64,000 bases of DNA from UBA9676 sp963741615 (GTDB taxonomy: Bacteria; Actinomycetota; Actinomycetes; Streptosporangiales; Streptosporangiaceae): NCBI GenBank assembly GCA_963741615.1, contig CAVUIU010000029.1, positions 434,001-498,000 of the forward strand, written 5' to 3'. How positions within the stretch are numbered: position 1 is the stretch's first letter; each line of letters begins with the position of its first letter. A program made the translations under genes and the position numbers. Below are positions 33,669-42,573 of this stretch, piece by piece. The notes beneath the pieces are model-generated. The model was given only the letters and a program-made list of their open reading frames with translations, ran no database searches and had not been told where the DNA came from.

Positions 33669-34745
33669 ATGCACCTTCCGGTCAACCCACCGGTCGCGCC
33701 GATGCTGGCCAAGCCGGTCAACCAGATTCCCGATGGCCCGTACAGCTACGAGCCGAAGTGGGACGGATTCCGTTCCATCGTCTTCGCCGATGACGGCGAG
33801 GTGGAGATCGGCAGCCGCAACGAGCGGCCGATGACCAGGTACTTCCCCGAGCTGGTCGCCGCGATCACCAGCCAGTTCCCGCCCCGGTGCGTGATCGACG
33901 GGGAGATCGTGATCCCCGGCCCGGACGGCCGCAGGCTCGATTTCGAGGCGCTGCTGCAGCGGATCCATCCCGCGGCCAGCCGGGTCACGCTGCTCGCGGC
34001 CCAGACACCTGCCCATTTCGTCGCGTTCGACCTGCTTGCCCTGGGCGACACCGACTTCACGCAGCGCCCCTTCGAGCAGCGCCGGGCGGCGCTGGCGGAG
34101 GCGCTCGCTGGCGTGGCCGCGCCGGTCCACCTGACGCCAGCGACCACCGACCGCGCCCTGGCGCGGCAGTGGCTCGCCCGGTTCGAGGGGGCCGGGCTTG
34201 ACGGGATCATCGCCAAACCGCTGGCGGGCACGTACGAGCCGGACAAGCGGGTCATGTTCAAGGTCAAGCACGAGCGGACGGCCGACTGCGTGGTGGCCGG
34301 CTACCGGACTCACAAGTCCGGCCCGGAGGCCATCGGCTCGCTCCTGCTCGGCCTGTACCGCGACACCGGGGACCTGGCCAGTGTCGGTGTCATCGGCGCG
34401 TTCCCGATGGCCCGCCGCCGTGAGCTGTTCGCCGAGCTCCAGCCGCTTGTCACCACGTTTGACGAGCATCCGTGGAACTGGGCGCGCCAGGAGACGGGGA
34501 CGCGGACCCCGCGGGCGGCCGAGCACAGCCGGTGGAACGCCGCCAAGGATCTGTCCTTCACCCCGCTGCGGCCGGAGCGGGTGGTGGAGGTCCGCTACGA
34601 CCACATGGAAGGCCCCCGGTTCCGGCACACCGCGCAGTTCGTCCGCTGGCGGCCCGACCGCGATCCCCGTTCATGCACCTATGACCAGCTGGAGGAGCCT
34701 GTCAGCTTCGACCTGGCCGACATCCTCGCCTCCCCGGCCGGCTAG
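33669..34745 (+). CDS. ligC: ATP-dependent DNA ligase, LigC type
   Basis: The 358-residue ligase has the adenylated Lys30 in EPKWDGFR (KxDGxR), motif III VAFDLLAL, motif IV DGIIAKPL and motif V VMFKVKHERTADCVV, followed by an OB-fold domain. Such short ligases act in accessory base-excision or end-joining repair; the main NAD ligase is elsewhere. No Ku or polymerase partner lies nearby. ATG 33669 with GGAAG upstream; the earlier ATG at 33661 is out of frame. Confidence 0.9.
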   Translation: MHLPVNPPVAPMLAKPVNQIPDGPYSYEPKWDGFRSIVFADDGEVEIGSRNERPMTRYFPELVAAITSQFPPRCVIDGEIVIPGPDGRRLDFEALLQRIHPAASRVTLLAAQTPAHFVAFDLLALGDTDFTQRPFEQRRAALAEALAGVAAPVHLTPATTDRALARQWLARFEGAGLDGIIAKPLAGTYEPDKRVMFKVKHERTADCVVAGYRTHKSGPEAIGSLLLGLYRDTGDLASVGVIGAFPMARRRELFAELQPLVTTFDEHPWNWARQETGTRTPRAAEHSRWNAAKDLSFTPLRPERVVEVRYDHMEGPRFRHTAQFVRWRPDRDPRSCTYDQLEEPVSFDLADILASPAG

Positions 34746-34749
34746 CAGT

Positions 34750-35547
34750 TCAGCCGTCCGGGGGCCGCACGTACCGGCAGAGCAGGTACCCGTCGTCGGC
34801 CAGCACATGGGCCAGCCTGAGCGGCCGGGCGCCTGCGCCGCCCGGCTGCTGGAGCGGGCCGATGTCAGCGACGATCCGGCTCGCCCCGGGCCCGACCAGA
34901 AGCGGGCTGAAGGTCAGGCACAGCTCGTCGAGCAGGTCAGCCTCGATGATCTGGCTCAGCAGGTGCGGGCCGCCCTCGGTCAGGATGCGCCGGTGGCCGC
35001 GATCGGCCAGCGCGCCGACCGCGGCCCGGACGTCCACGCTCTCCCGGCCGGCGACGATGAGCTCGGCGGTGCCGGCCGCGGCTGCCCGCCGGTCCGGCGG
35101 CGCCGCCTCGGTGGTGATCACGATGGTGCGGGCATGACCGGACGGCGCGGCCAGCAGCGGGCCCGCCAGGTCGAGGTCGAGCCTGCGGGTGACCACCGCG
35201 ATCGGCGGGGCAGGGGTGCGGCCCGCGCGCAGCCAGGTCCAGCGCGTGCCTTCCTCACCCGGCCTGACCGGGCGGTACCCTTCCACCCTCGCCGTCCCGG
35301 CGCCGACCACGATGACGTCGGCGAGCGCCCGCAGCATCGCGAACACCTGCTGGTCGGCCCCGCCGGACAGGCCCCCGGAGCGGCCTCCGGCGGTCGCCGC
35401 CCCGTCGAGGCTGCTGACCATGTTGGCCCGCAGCCAGTACTCGCCCCGCCCGGCGCGGATTGCCCGCCCGCCCTGATCCGGGTACCTGTACCGGGAGGCG
35501 AGCTCGCCGTCGGTCAGGACGGCCGGCTCCGGATAGATCTGCCGCAC
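34750..35547 (-). CDS. Pyrimidine reductase / RibD C-terminal (DHFR-fold) family protein
   Basis: The 265-residue NADPH-dependent reductase fold has the motifs RANMVSSLDGAAT, DVIVVGAGTARVEGY and ILTEGGPHLLSQIIEADLLDE, as in RibD C-terminal reductases. It lacks the deaminase domain of RibD and no other riboflavin gene is near, so its substrate is uncertain. The protein ends four bases from the convergent ligC stop. Confidence 0.85.
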   Translation of the reverse strand: MRQIYPEPAVLTDGELASRYRYPDQGGRAIRAGRGEYWLRANMVSSLDGAATAGGRSGGLSGGADQQVFAMLRALADVIVVGAGTARVEGYRPVRPGEEGTRWTWLRAGRTPAPPIAVVTRRLDLDLAGPLLAAPSGHARTIVITTEAAPPDRRAAAAGTAELIVAGRESVDVRAAVGALADRGHRRILTEGGPHLLSQIIEADLLDELCLTFSPLLVGPGASRIVADIGPLQQPGGAGARPLRLAHVLADDGYLLCRYVRPPDG

Positions 35548-35589
35548 GGCCGGACAGTAGCAGAGCGCCGTTCGGGCGTGCGGCCGGCG

Positions 35590-37788
35590 CTACCGGCTGC
35601 CGCCGGGCCGCGCGCCCCGGGCGCCCCGGCCCGCGGCGGCCCGGCGCAGCACCATCATCGAGTGCCCGGGCAGCACGATCTGACCGCCTGCCCGGTACCT
35701 GGACCCGCCCGTCTCGACCGCCTCGCCGGCCTGGCCTGCCGCGGTGTCGAAGGTGACGGCCCATCGCCCGCCGAACTTCGGGCCGGGCAGGGTGAACGTG
35801 ACCGGCTCGTGGTGGGCGCTGAACAGGATCAGGAAGGTGTCGTCACGGACCGGCTCGCCGCGCGGGCCCGGTTCGGTGATGGCGTCCCCGTTGAGGAACA
35901 CCATCATCGCGCGGGCATAGGGGGTGTCCCAGTCCTGGCCGGCCATCTCCCGGCCGGACGGGGTGAGCCAGGCGATGTCGGTGGGGCTGTCGCCGTCGTC
36001 GGGACGGCCACGGAAAAAGCGGCGCCGCCGGAAGATCGGGTGCTCACGGCGGAACGCGGCCAGCTCCCGGGCGAATTCCAGCGGTGCGGCGCGGCTGGCG
36101 GCCAGCCCCCAGTCCACCCATGACACCTCGCTGTCCTGGCAATAAGCGTTGTTGTTCCCCCGCTGCGTACGCCCAAGTTCGTCCCCGGCGAGCAGCATCG
36201 GAACCCCTTGCGAGCAGAAGAGGGTGGCCAGCAGGTTGCGCTGCTGCCGGGCCCGCAGATCGAGGACGGCCTTGTCCTTGGTGGGGCCCTCGACCCCGCA
36301 GTTCCACGACCGGTTGTCGTCGCTGCCGTCCGCGCCGCCCTCGCCGTTGGCCTCGTTGTGCTTGCGGTCATAGGAGACCAGGTCGCGCAGGGTGAACCCG
36401 TCGTGGCAGGTGATGAAGTTGATGGAGGCGACCGGGCGGCGGCCGCTGGTCTCGTACAGGTCGCTTGAGCCTGACAGCCGGGAGGCGAACTCGGGGACGC
36501 TCCCCGGCTGCCCGCGCCAGAAGTCCCGCGCCGTGTCGCGGTACTTGCCGTTCCACTCGCTCCACAGGGGCGGGAAGTTGCCGACCTGATAGCCGCCCTC
36601 GCCGACATCCCAGGGCTCGGCGATCAGCTTGACCTGCGAGACCACCGGGTCCTGCTGGACCAGGTCAAAGAAGGCGGACAGCCGGTCCACGTCGTGCAGT
36701 TCCCGGGCGAGTGCGGATGCGAGGTCGAACCGGAACCCGTCCACGTGCGCGTCCAGCACCCAGTACCGCAGCGAGTCCATGATGAGCTGGAGCGCGTGCG
36801 GGGAGCGGACGTTGAAGCTGTTGCCGCACCCGGTGTAGTCGACGTAGAAGCTCTTGTCCTCATCGGCGATCCGGTAGTAGGCGGCGTTGTCGATGCCCCG
36901 GAAGGACAGCGTCGGGCCCCGGTGATCGCCTTCCGCGGTGTGGTTGTAGACCACGTCCAGGATGACCTCGATGCCCGCCCCGTGGAGTGCTTTCACCATC
37001 GCCTTGAACTCGCCGACCTGCCCGCCCGGCGCGATGGCCGAGGAGTAGCCGTTGTGCGGGGCGAGGAACGCGATGGTGTTGTAGCCCCAGTAGTTGGACA
37101 GCCTGCGCTCGGTCAGCTCGTGCTCGGACACGAACTGATGGACCGGCATCAGCTCAACGGCGGTCACCCCGAGCCGGGTCAGGTGCTCGATCACGGCCGG
37201 GTGCGCCAGCCCGGCATAGCTGCCCCGCTGGTCGGGCGGGACCTCCGGATGGCGCAGGGTGAGGCCGCGGACGTGCGCCTCGTAGATGACCGTTTCGTGG
37301 TAAGGCGTGCGGGGCGGGCGGTCATCGCCCCAGTCGAAGAACGGGTTGACCACCACATTCGAGGGCATGAACGGCGCGCTGTCCGCGGTGCTGGCCTGCT
37401 CCGGATCGCTGAAGCGGTACCCGAACAGCGCCTCGTGCCAGCGCACCTGGCCGTGCACCGCCTTCCCGTACGGGTCGAGCAGCAGCTTCGACGGATTGCA
37501 GCGGTGGCCCTGGGCAGGCTCGTAGGGCCCGTGGACGCGGTAGCCATAGCGCTGGCCTGGCCCGATATCGGGCAGGTACCCGTGCCACACGAACCCGTCC
37601 ACCTCGGTCAGCTCGACCCGCTGCTCGGCGCGCGGGCCGTGCAGCCCCTGCGGCTCGCCGCCGTCGCTGCCGCCGTTCAGCAGGCATAGTTCCACCCCGT
37701 CCGCCACCTCGGAAAACAGCGCGAAGTTGGTGCCGGCGCCATCCCAGGTCGCGCCCAGCGGATAGGGGGTTCCCGGCCAGAGGCGCAT
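35590..37788 (-). CDS. glgX: Glycogen debranching enzyme GlgX
   Basis: The 732-residue GH13 isoamylase-type enzyme hydrolyses alpha-1,6 branches of glycogen limit dextrin. An N-terminal CBM48 (YPLGATWDGAGTNFALFS) precedes the barrel with the conserved regions DVVYNHT, DGFRFDLA (nucleophile Asp), AEPWDVG (acid Glu) and CHDGFTLRDLVSYD. Length is usual. No other glycogen genes flank it, unlike glgX loci with trehalose synthesis. Confidence 0.95.
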   Translation of the reverse strand: MRLWPGTPYPLGATWDGAGTNFALFSEVADGVELCLLNGGSDGGEPQGLHGPRAEQRVELTEVDGFVWHGYLPDIGPGQRYGYRVHGPYEPAQGHRCNPSKLLLDPYGKAVHGQVRWHEALFGYRFSDPEQASTADSAPFMPSNVVVNPFFDWGDDRPPRTPYHETVIYEAHVRGLTLRHPEVPPDQRGSYAGLAHPAVIEHLTRLGVTAVELMPVHQFVSEHELTERRLSNYWGYNTIAFLAPHNGYSSAIAPGGQVGEFKAMVKALHGAGIEVILDVVYNHTAEGDHRGPTLSFRGIDNAAYYRIADEDKSFYVDYTGCGNSFNVRSPHALQLIMDSLRYWVLDAHVDGFRFDLASALARELHDVDRLSAFFDLVQQDPVVSQVKLIAEPWDVGEGGYQVGNFPPLWSEWNGKYRDTARDFWRGQPGSVPEFASRLSGSSDLYETSGRRPVASINFITCHDGFTLRDLVSYDRKHNEANGEGGADGSDDNRSWNCGVEGPTKDKAVLDLRARQQRNLLATLFCSQGVPMLLAGDELGRTQRGNNNAYCQDSEVSWVDWGLAASRAAPLEFARELAAFRREHPIFRRRRFFRGRPDDGDSPTDIAWLTPSGREMAGQDWDTPYARAMMVFLNGDAITEPGPRGEPVRDDTFLILFSAHHEPVTFTLPGPKFGGRWAVTFDTAAGQAGEAVETGGSRYRAGGQIVLPGHSMMVLRRAAAGRGARGARPGGSR

Positions 37789-37797
37789 CAGCCGACC

Positions 37798-39480
37798 CTA
37801 TCCTCGCACCGTGATCCGGGCACGCTCGAGGATCGCGGCCGGCTCGAGCCCGTCCGGCAGGCTGCCGAACGGGACGCCAGGACCGCCGGCCGTGGCGGGA
37901 CCGAGCCGGGAGCCGCAGAACGCGTCCGCGACCGGGCCCGGCAGGTGCCGGACCAGCAGCGCCGCCTGCATGGTAACGGCGATCAGCCCGGCCAGCCGCC
38001 GCGCACCGTACTGCGCTTCCAGGCTGCTTGCCGTGTCCAGGCCGGCCAGCAGGTCCCGCAGGCCGGCCAGTGCCGTATCGAGTCTCCGGTCACCGCCGGC
38101 AGCCAGGTCGAGCTCGGCGAGCAGGGCGTCGGCACAGTCGGGGGTACGGCCGAGCGCGCGCAGGATGTCGAGCGCGGTCACGTTCCCCGACCCCTCCCAG
38201 ATCGAGTTCAGCGGCGCCTCCCGGTACAGCCGGGGCATCCCGGATTCCTCCACGTACCCGTTCCCGCCCAGGCATTCGAGTGCCTCGGCGGCGTGCGCGG
38301 GCGTGCGTTTGCACACCCAGTACTTGGCCGCGGGAAGGGCCGCCCGCAGCAGCGCCGATTCGGCCGCGTCGCCGCGGATGGCCCGGTCGGCAGCCCCGGC
38401 CAGCCGGAGCGCAAGCACGGTCGCCGCCTGCGATTCCAGCACGAGATCGGCCAGGACACTGCTCATCAGCGGATGCGCGATCAGATCCTTGCCGAACGCC
38501 TGGCGGTGGCTGGCGTGATGCACCGCCGCGACGCTTGCCAGCCGCATACCGGCGGCGCTGCCGAGCACGCAGTCGAGCCTGGTCGCGCTCACCATTTCGA
38601 TGATCGTGGCCACCCCGCGGCCCGGCTCACCGACCTGCCAGGCCAGCGCGGCGTCGAGCTCGATCTCGGCGGAGGCGTTGGACCGGTTGCCGAGCTTGTC
38701 CTTGAGCCGCTCGATACGCAGGCCGTTATGCTCGCCGCCGGGCAGCACCCGGGGGAGCAGGAAACAGGTGAGGCCGTCAGGTGCGTAAGCAAGGGTGAGG
38801 AACAGATCACACATCGGGGCCGAGCAGAACCACTTGTGGCCGGTGAGGACGTGGGCTTGCGGGCCGGCCCCGGGCGCGGGCTCGGCCCGGGTGGTGTTCG
38901 CCCGCACATCCGACCCGCCCTGCTTCTCGGTCATCGCCATCCCGGCCAGCAGGCCGTGTTTGGTCTCGGGCGGGCGAAGCCCCGGGTCATAGCTGGGTGC
39001 CGCGAGAATCGGCTCGAACCGGCCGGCCAGTGCGGGCGCATGCCGCAGGGCGGGGATGGCCGCGTAGGTCATGGAGACCGGGCAGCCGTGACCGGGCTCG
39101 GCCTGCGCCCAGACGTAGAACTTCGCGGCGCGGGCCACATGTGCGCCGGCCCGCTGATCCGCCCACGGCGCGGCATGCAGGCCGTGGCCGACGGCGGTGC
39201 CCATCAGCGCGTGCCACGCGGGATGGAATTCAACCTCGTCGATCCGGTTGCCCCACCGGTCGTGGCTGCGCAGGACCGGCGGATGCTCGTTGGCGAGCCT
39301 GGCCTGCTCACCGGTAGCGGCGGAGCCCGCCAGCCGGCCGAGCACGTGCAGCTCATCGGCGGCCCAGCCGGCTCCTTCCCGGCTGGCCGCCGCCAGCAGG
39401 GTGGCGTCGTCCGCGACGTCGTAACCGGTCAGCGGCGGCACCTGGTTGCGGACCTCGTGCGTGGAACGCGGGACCGTCAT
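37798..39480 (-). CDS. AidB-like acyl-CoA dehydrogenase
   Basis: The 560-residue flavoprotein has the AidB pattern: N-terminal extension with NQVPPLTGYDVADDATLL, FAD/substrate motif MAMTEKQGGSDVRANTT, and the C-terminal stretch ECLGGNGYVEESGMPRLYREAPLNSIWEGSGNV. E. coli AidB is an isovaleryl-CoA dehydrogenase-like protein that binds DNA and protects it during alkylation stress. Whether this homologue acts on DNA or on an acyl-CoA is unknown. ATG 39480 follows GAGGTGAC. It lies 85 bases downstream of cysH on the same strand. Confidence 0.88.
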   Translation of the reverse strand: MTVPRSTHEVRNQVPPLTGYDVADDATLLAAASREGAGWAADELHVLGRLAGSAATGEQARLANEHPPVLRSHDRWGNRIDEVEFHPAWHALMGTAVGHGLHAAPWADQRAGAHVARAAKFYVWAQAEPGHGCPVSMTYAAIPALRHAPALAGRFEPILAAPSYDPGLRPPETKHGLLAGMAMTEKQGGSDVRANTTRAEPAPGAGPQAHVLTGHKWFCSAPMCDLFLTLAYAPDGLTCFLLPRVLPGGEHNGLRIERLKDKLGNRSNASAEIELDAALAWQVGEPGRGVATIIEMVSATRLDCVLGSAAGMRLASVAAVHHASHRQAFGKDLIAHPLMSSVLADLVLESQAATVLALRLAGAADRAIRGDAAESALLRAALPAAKYWVCKRTPAHAAEALECLGGNGYVEESGMPRLYREAPLNSIWEGSGNVTALDILRALGRTPDCADALLAELDLAAGGDRRLDTALAGLRDLLAGLDTASSLEAQYGARRLAGLIAVTMQAALLVRHLPGPVADAFCGSRLGPATAGGPGVPFGSLPDGLEPAAILERARITVRG

Positions 39481-39565
39481 CGCTGTCACCTCGAAGGGGC
39501 GGGGGCGCCGCGTCCGGCGGGGGGTGGTGGTGTTTGCCGTCCGGCCAGGTCCAGGATGAGGACGC

Positions 39566-40285
39566 TCAGTCGTGCAGGCCGCACTCGGACTTGCCCGTGC
39601 CGGCCCAGCGGCCGCTGCGCGGGTCGGCACCTGGTTCGACCCGCATGGTGCAGGTCGAGCAGCCGATCGACGGGTAACCCTCATCTACCAGCGGGTTGAC
39701 GAGCACTCCGTGCTCGGCGATGTAGGAATCCACCTGCTCCTGGGTCCACCCGGCGATCGGGTTGACCTTGATCATCGCGCGCCTGGCATCCCATTCGACC
39801 ACATGTGTGTCGCTCCGGGCGTTCGTCTCCTCCCGGCGCACACCGGTGATCCAGGCGTCATAGGGGTCGAGCGCGCGCTCCAGCGGGACCACCTTGCGCA
39901 GATAGCAGCACAAGTCCGGGTTTCGCCCGTACAGCCGCGGCCCGAGTTCGGCATCCTGCTCCGCGACCGTCCGGGAGGGGCTGACGGAGATGAGGTTCAC
40001 GGGGTAGACGGTCTGCACGGCGTCCCGGGTGCCGATCGTCTCGGGGAAGTGGTAGCCGGTGTCCAGGAAGATGACATCCAGGCCGGGCTTGACGGAGGCG
40101 GCGAGGTGAATGATCACGGCGTCGGTCATCGAGGAGGTGATGCACACCCGGTCGCCGAACGTCTGCGTCGCCCACGCGACCACGTCCTGCGCTGGTGCTT
40201 CGGCCAGTTCCTGTGCCGCCCTGGCAGCGAGTTCGGCCATCTGGTCGGCCGGGCCGGGCGGGCTGGGCCGGGCCGGTGCTGCCAT
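39566..40285 (-). CDS. cysH: Adenylyl-sulfate (APS) reductase, CysH
   Basis: The reductase converts activated sulfate to sulfite with thioredoxin. SSMTDAVIIHL is the PP-loop-like motif. Two Cys pairs, CCYLRK and CSTCTM, are the ligands of a 4Fe-4S cluster, pointing to APS rather than PAPS as substrate, and the C-terminal catalytic Cys is in KSECGLHD. ATG 40285 gives 239 residues; a GTG at 40384 would add 33 residues that overlap the candidate leader peptide, so it is less likely. No other cys genes are adjacent. Confidence 0.9.
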   Translation of the reverse strand: MAAPARPSPPGPADQMAELAARAAQELAEAPAQDVVAWATQTFGDRVCITSSMTDAVIIHLAASVKPGLDVIFLDTGYHFPETIGTRDAVQTVYPVNLISVSPSRTVAEQDAELGPRLYGRNPDLCCYLRKVVPLERALDPYDAWITGVRREETNARSDTHVVEWDARRAMIKVNPIAGWTQEQVDSYIAEHGVLVNPLVDEGYPSIGCSTCTMRVEPGADPRSGRWAGTGKSECGLHD

Positions 40286-40335
40286 GCCGTCAGGCGTGGT
40301 CTGGTCCGGGCATGTCGGCCAGGTCGCGCTCGATC

Positions 40336-40398
40336 TCACAGGAAGGCTCCCATCCCGCAATCGTAGCCAGAGCACCCCGTACACCGGCGAGGGCTCAC
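40336..40398 (-). CDS. Candidate Cys-containing leader peptide upstream of cysH
   Basis: GTG 40398 is preceded by AGGAGG (40414-40409) at ten bases and encodes 20 residues with three cysteines (VSPRRCTGCSGYDCGMGAFL), ending 50 bases before the chosen cysH ATG. Cys-rich short reading frames act as cysteine-sensing attenuators in mycobacteria; the cysteines here are not consecutive, so the analogy is partial. A competing nine-codon frame (MDNQEVTGR) overlaps its ribosome site. Confidence 0.35.
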   Translation of the reverse strand: MSPRRCTGCSGYDCGMGAFL

Positions 40399-40534
40399 CG
40401 TCCTGTTACCTCCTGGTTATCCATCCTCACTGTGATGGTCGGCAATAGCAGGGAACCACACCAGATCCGGAAAATGTTCCCGGTCTCACGAACTTCATGC
40501 CGGGCCACGCTGGGCCATGCCTGGCCGGCCGTGC

Positions 40535-40660
40535 TCAGCCCTGCCGCAGCCAGGTCAGGCGGGGCTCAGGCGCCGCCGGGGGCGGCCGATGCTGGCAGTC
40601 ACACCATGTGCCACCCGGGCATTCCTCGTGGTGCCTGGCGCGGCACGCAGGGCAGACCAT
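40535..40660 (-). CDS. Small Cys/His-rich protein (41 residues)
   Basis: The frame begins at ATG 40660 with GGAG upstream and encodes MVCPACRARHHEECPGGT followed by WCDCQH and a Pro-rich end. Cys and His spacing suggests a single zinc-binding knuckle or RING-like half. It is 38 bases downstream of the wbl gene on the same strand, so the two may be cotranscribed. Function unknown. Confidence 0.5.
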   Translation of the reverse strand: MVCPACRARHHEECPGGTWCDCQHRPPPAAPEPRLTWLRQG

Positions 40661-40698
40661 GATGCCATTCTCCGCCGCGTCGTTGCCGGGCGGGCAGG

Positions 40699-40998
40699 TC
40701 AGGCGGCGTTCGCCCGCCGCATCCTGCGGCGGCGCTCCGAAGCGCGCTCGTCCTCGTTCAGCCCGCCCCAGGTGCCGTACTTCTCGGGCCTGGAGACCGC
40801 GTAGGTCAGGCACTCCGAGCGGACCGGGCAGGCACCACAGACGGCCTTGGCCTTGCGCTCGCGGATGTCCCGCTCCGGCTGGCGCTCGCCGTCGGGGCCG
40901 AAGAAGAGAACGACCTCCCTGCCACGGCACGCAGCGGCATCCTGCCAACCCCAGTTCGGCCGGGGAGGCAGTGCCACCTGCCGACGTACCTCAGACAT
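40699..40998 (-). CDS. WhiB-like (Wbl) iron-sulfur regulator
   Basis: The 99-residue protein has four cluster-binding cysteines (C24, C54, C57, C63), the turn TWGGLNEDER and a basic tail RRRRMRR. Wbl proteins carry an oxygen- and nitric-oxide-sensitive 4Fe-4S cluster and bind the primary sigma factor to control development or stress genes. It resembles the WblC/WblE region in the ERxxRERKAKAVC segment but lacks the RGRPR AT-hook of WhiB7, so the subclass is left open. GAGGAG precedes the ATG. Confidence 0.92.
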   Translation of the reverse strand: MSEVRRQVALPPRPNWGWQDAAACRGREVVLFFGPDGERQPERDIRERKAKAVCGACPVRSECLTYAVSRPEKYGTWGGLNEDERASERRRRMRRANAA

Positions 40999-41403
40999 GA
41001 ATCGATCTCCTCAGCATGTACCGTGTGTGTCCTTCACCCAGCGTCCTGCAGGGCGCACGGCCTCGCTCGCCGCCGCTCTCGCCCCGTCGTTCCATCCAAC
41101 GCACTATCCTGCTGCCGTGTTCCCGGGCAACGCGCACCTCGGGAAACGGTCTTCAGCGCCAAAATGAGATCGGGGGGCAGATCACGGTGCCGGACGGACT
41201 GTGGGTGCAGCACCGTGGGCGTTGTGCACGCCAGCCGTCCTGACGAAGCCAGCCGGTTCAGCTAACCGACGATCAATGATGCCATCCCGGTAGGTGGTTT
41301 CGCAGCCGGGCCGGAGAATTCGCGCCCCCGGAATGTGGCGATACCCGCGGGCAAAACCTTTTCATGATCACTAACTGGACAAAGCCAAGGTTCGGGGTTC
41401 ACC
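40999..41403. promoter_or_regulatory. 405-nt divergent region between wbl and the GYP-repeat gene
   Basis: No gene seen. On the minus strand TTGCCC (41130-41125) and TAGTGC (41106-41101), 18 bases apart, are a candidate wbl promoter with a leader of about 100 bases. Nothing convincing was found for the plus-strand gene, though TGGACA occurs 35-30 bases before its ATG. Several GC dyads are present. Confidence 0.4.
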
Positions 41404-42573
41404 ATGGGCAGCATGTCAGCGTCGGACGCGGCGCCTCTGCCCCGGTTGGGTGAGGTCTTCTTCGACGTCAGAGGCGAGTCCCGCAGCATGCGGCTGAGCT
41501 GGTACGCCGACACCGAAGTGGCGGTGTTCAGCATCTGGCAGGGCGGTACCTGCACGGGTACGTTCCGCCTGCCCATCACGGATCTGCCGCGGATGGTCGA
41601 GGCGCTGCAACGTGGCCCGCGGGAGCACGGCGATCCGAACACCGGTGGCATGACGGGGGAGCAGTTCACGCGGCGCGAGCCCGGCCAGCCCGGGCCCGGT
41701 CAGCTGCCGCCACGGGAGCCGGACCACACGGGCTACCAGGCCGAGCCGCCCCCAGCCGACTACCCCAGTGAGCAGGGCGGCTACCTGGACGCGCCAGTGA
41801 CCGGCGGCCCGCACGACTACCAGACCGGCCCGCTCCCGCCCGACCTGCCGCACGGCCAAGCCGGCCGGTATTCCGGCAGGCCCACCGTCCACGGTTCGGA
41901 TGCGCACCAGACCCAGCCCGGCCCGATGGCTGACGACTATCCGGGCGGGGCCCCACACGGCTACCCGGGGGACTATCAGGACAGCGATGACCCGCTCGAA
42001 GCCGGCTACTCCGGCGGCCACTCGGGGGAGGGCCAAGGCGGGCGCCCCCCGGCCAGCCGTACCCGCCGCGGCCACCGTGGACGCCGCGCCGACGGCCCGG
42101 CAGGCCCGGCCAGCGGCGACTACCCAGCCGACAGCGATTACCCGGCTGAGGGCGGCTACCCGGGCGAGGCCGGTTACCCGGCTGAGGGCGGTTACCCGGG
42201 CGAGGCCGGTTACCCAGCCGAGGCCGGCTACCCAGCCGACGGCGGTTACCCGGGTGAGGCCGGTTACCCGGCTGAGGGCGGCTATCCGGGGGAGGGCGGT
42301 TACCCAGCCGGCCCGGCGTCCGGCCGTTATCCGGAGGAACAGGACTACCAGAACTACCCGGAGGAACCAGCCGCGCTCGAGTACGGCTCACCCGCGCGGC
42401 CCTACGTGACGGACCCGCACGACGCCGTTGAGCCCTTCGCCGAGGACCCGCCCGAACGGCGCAAGCCGCGTGGCCGGCGCCGCGCCGGGCCCGCGCCCGG
42501 GTCCTTCCCCTATGACCCGCGACCGTCCGGCGACGAGCCACGGCAACGCGGGCGTTATCCGGGCCGGCATTGA
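41404..42573 (+). CDS. Conserved N-terminal domain protein with long Pro/Gly/Tyr repeat tail
   Basis: Residues 13-75 (for example LGEVFFDVRGESRSMRLSWY and FRLPITDLPRMVEALQRGP) form a compact domain that looks conserved in actinomycetes. The remaining ~310 residues are low complexity: a Pro/Gly/Tyr/Asp region, then about 14 tandem copies of (G/A)(G/E)YP(G/A)E, then an Arg/Pro-rich end. No signal peptide or membrane segment is visible, so it is probably cytoplasmic; the tail could mediate condensation or binding to partners. Function unknown. ATG 41404 or ATG 41413 may be used. Confidence 0.75.
   Translation: MGSMSASDAAPLPRLGEVFFDVRGESRSMRLSWYADTEVAVFSIWQGGTCTGTFRLPITDLPRMVEALQRGPREHGDPNTGGMTGEQFTRREPGQPGPGQLPPREPDHTGYQAEPPPADYPSEQGGYLDAPVTGGPHDYQTGPLPPDLPHGQAGRYSGRPTVHGSDAHQTQPGPMADDYPGGAPHGYPGDYQDSDDPLEAGYSGGHSGEGQGGRPPASRTRRGHRGRRADGPAGPASGDYPADSDYPAEGGYPGEAGYPAEGGYPGEAGYPAEAGYPADGGYPGEAGYPAEGGYPGEGGYPAGPASGRYPEEQDYQNYPEEPAALEYGSPARPYVTDPHDAVEPFAEDPPERRKPRGRRRAGPAPGSFPYDPRPSGDEPRQRGRYPGRH
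42115..42315 (+). repeat. Tandem 18/36-bp repeats encoding GYPxE units
   Basis: The unit alternates GGTTACCCGGCTGAG- and GGCTACCCGGGCGAG-like stretches, about 18 bp each, for roughly 200 bp. It encodes GGYPGE/AGYPAE hexapeptides. Purely a coding minisatellite; no spacer structure that would suggest CRISPR. Confidence 0.85.

Noticed and set aside
42115..42315. Regular direct repeats that might suggest a CRISPR array
   Set aside because: Repeats are contiguous without unique spacers, stay in frame and encode GYPxE hexapeptides; no cas genes are present.
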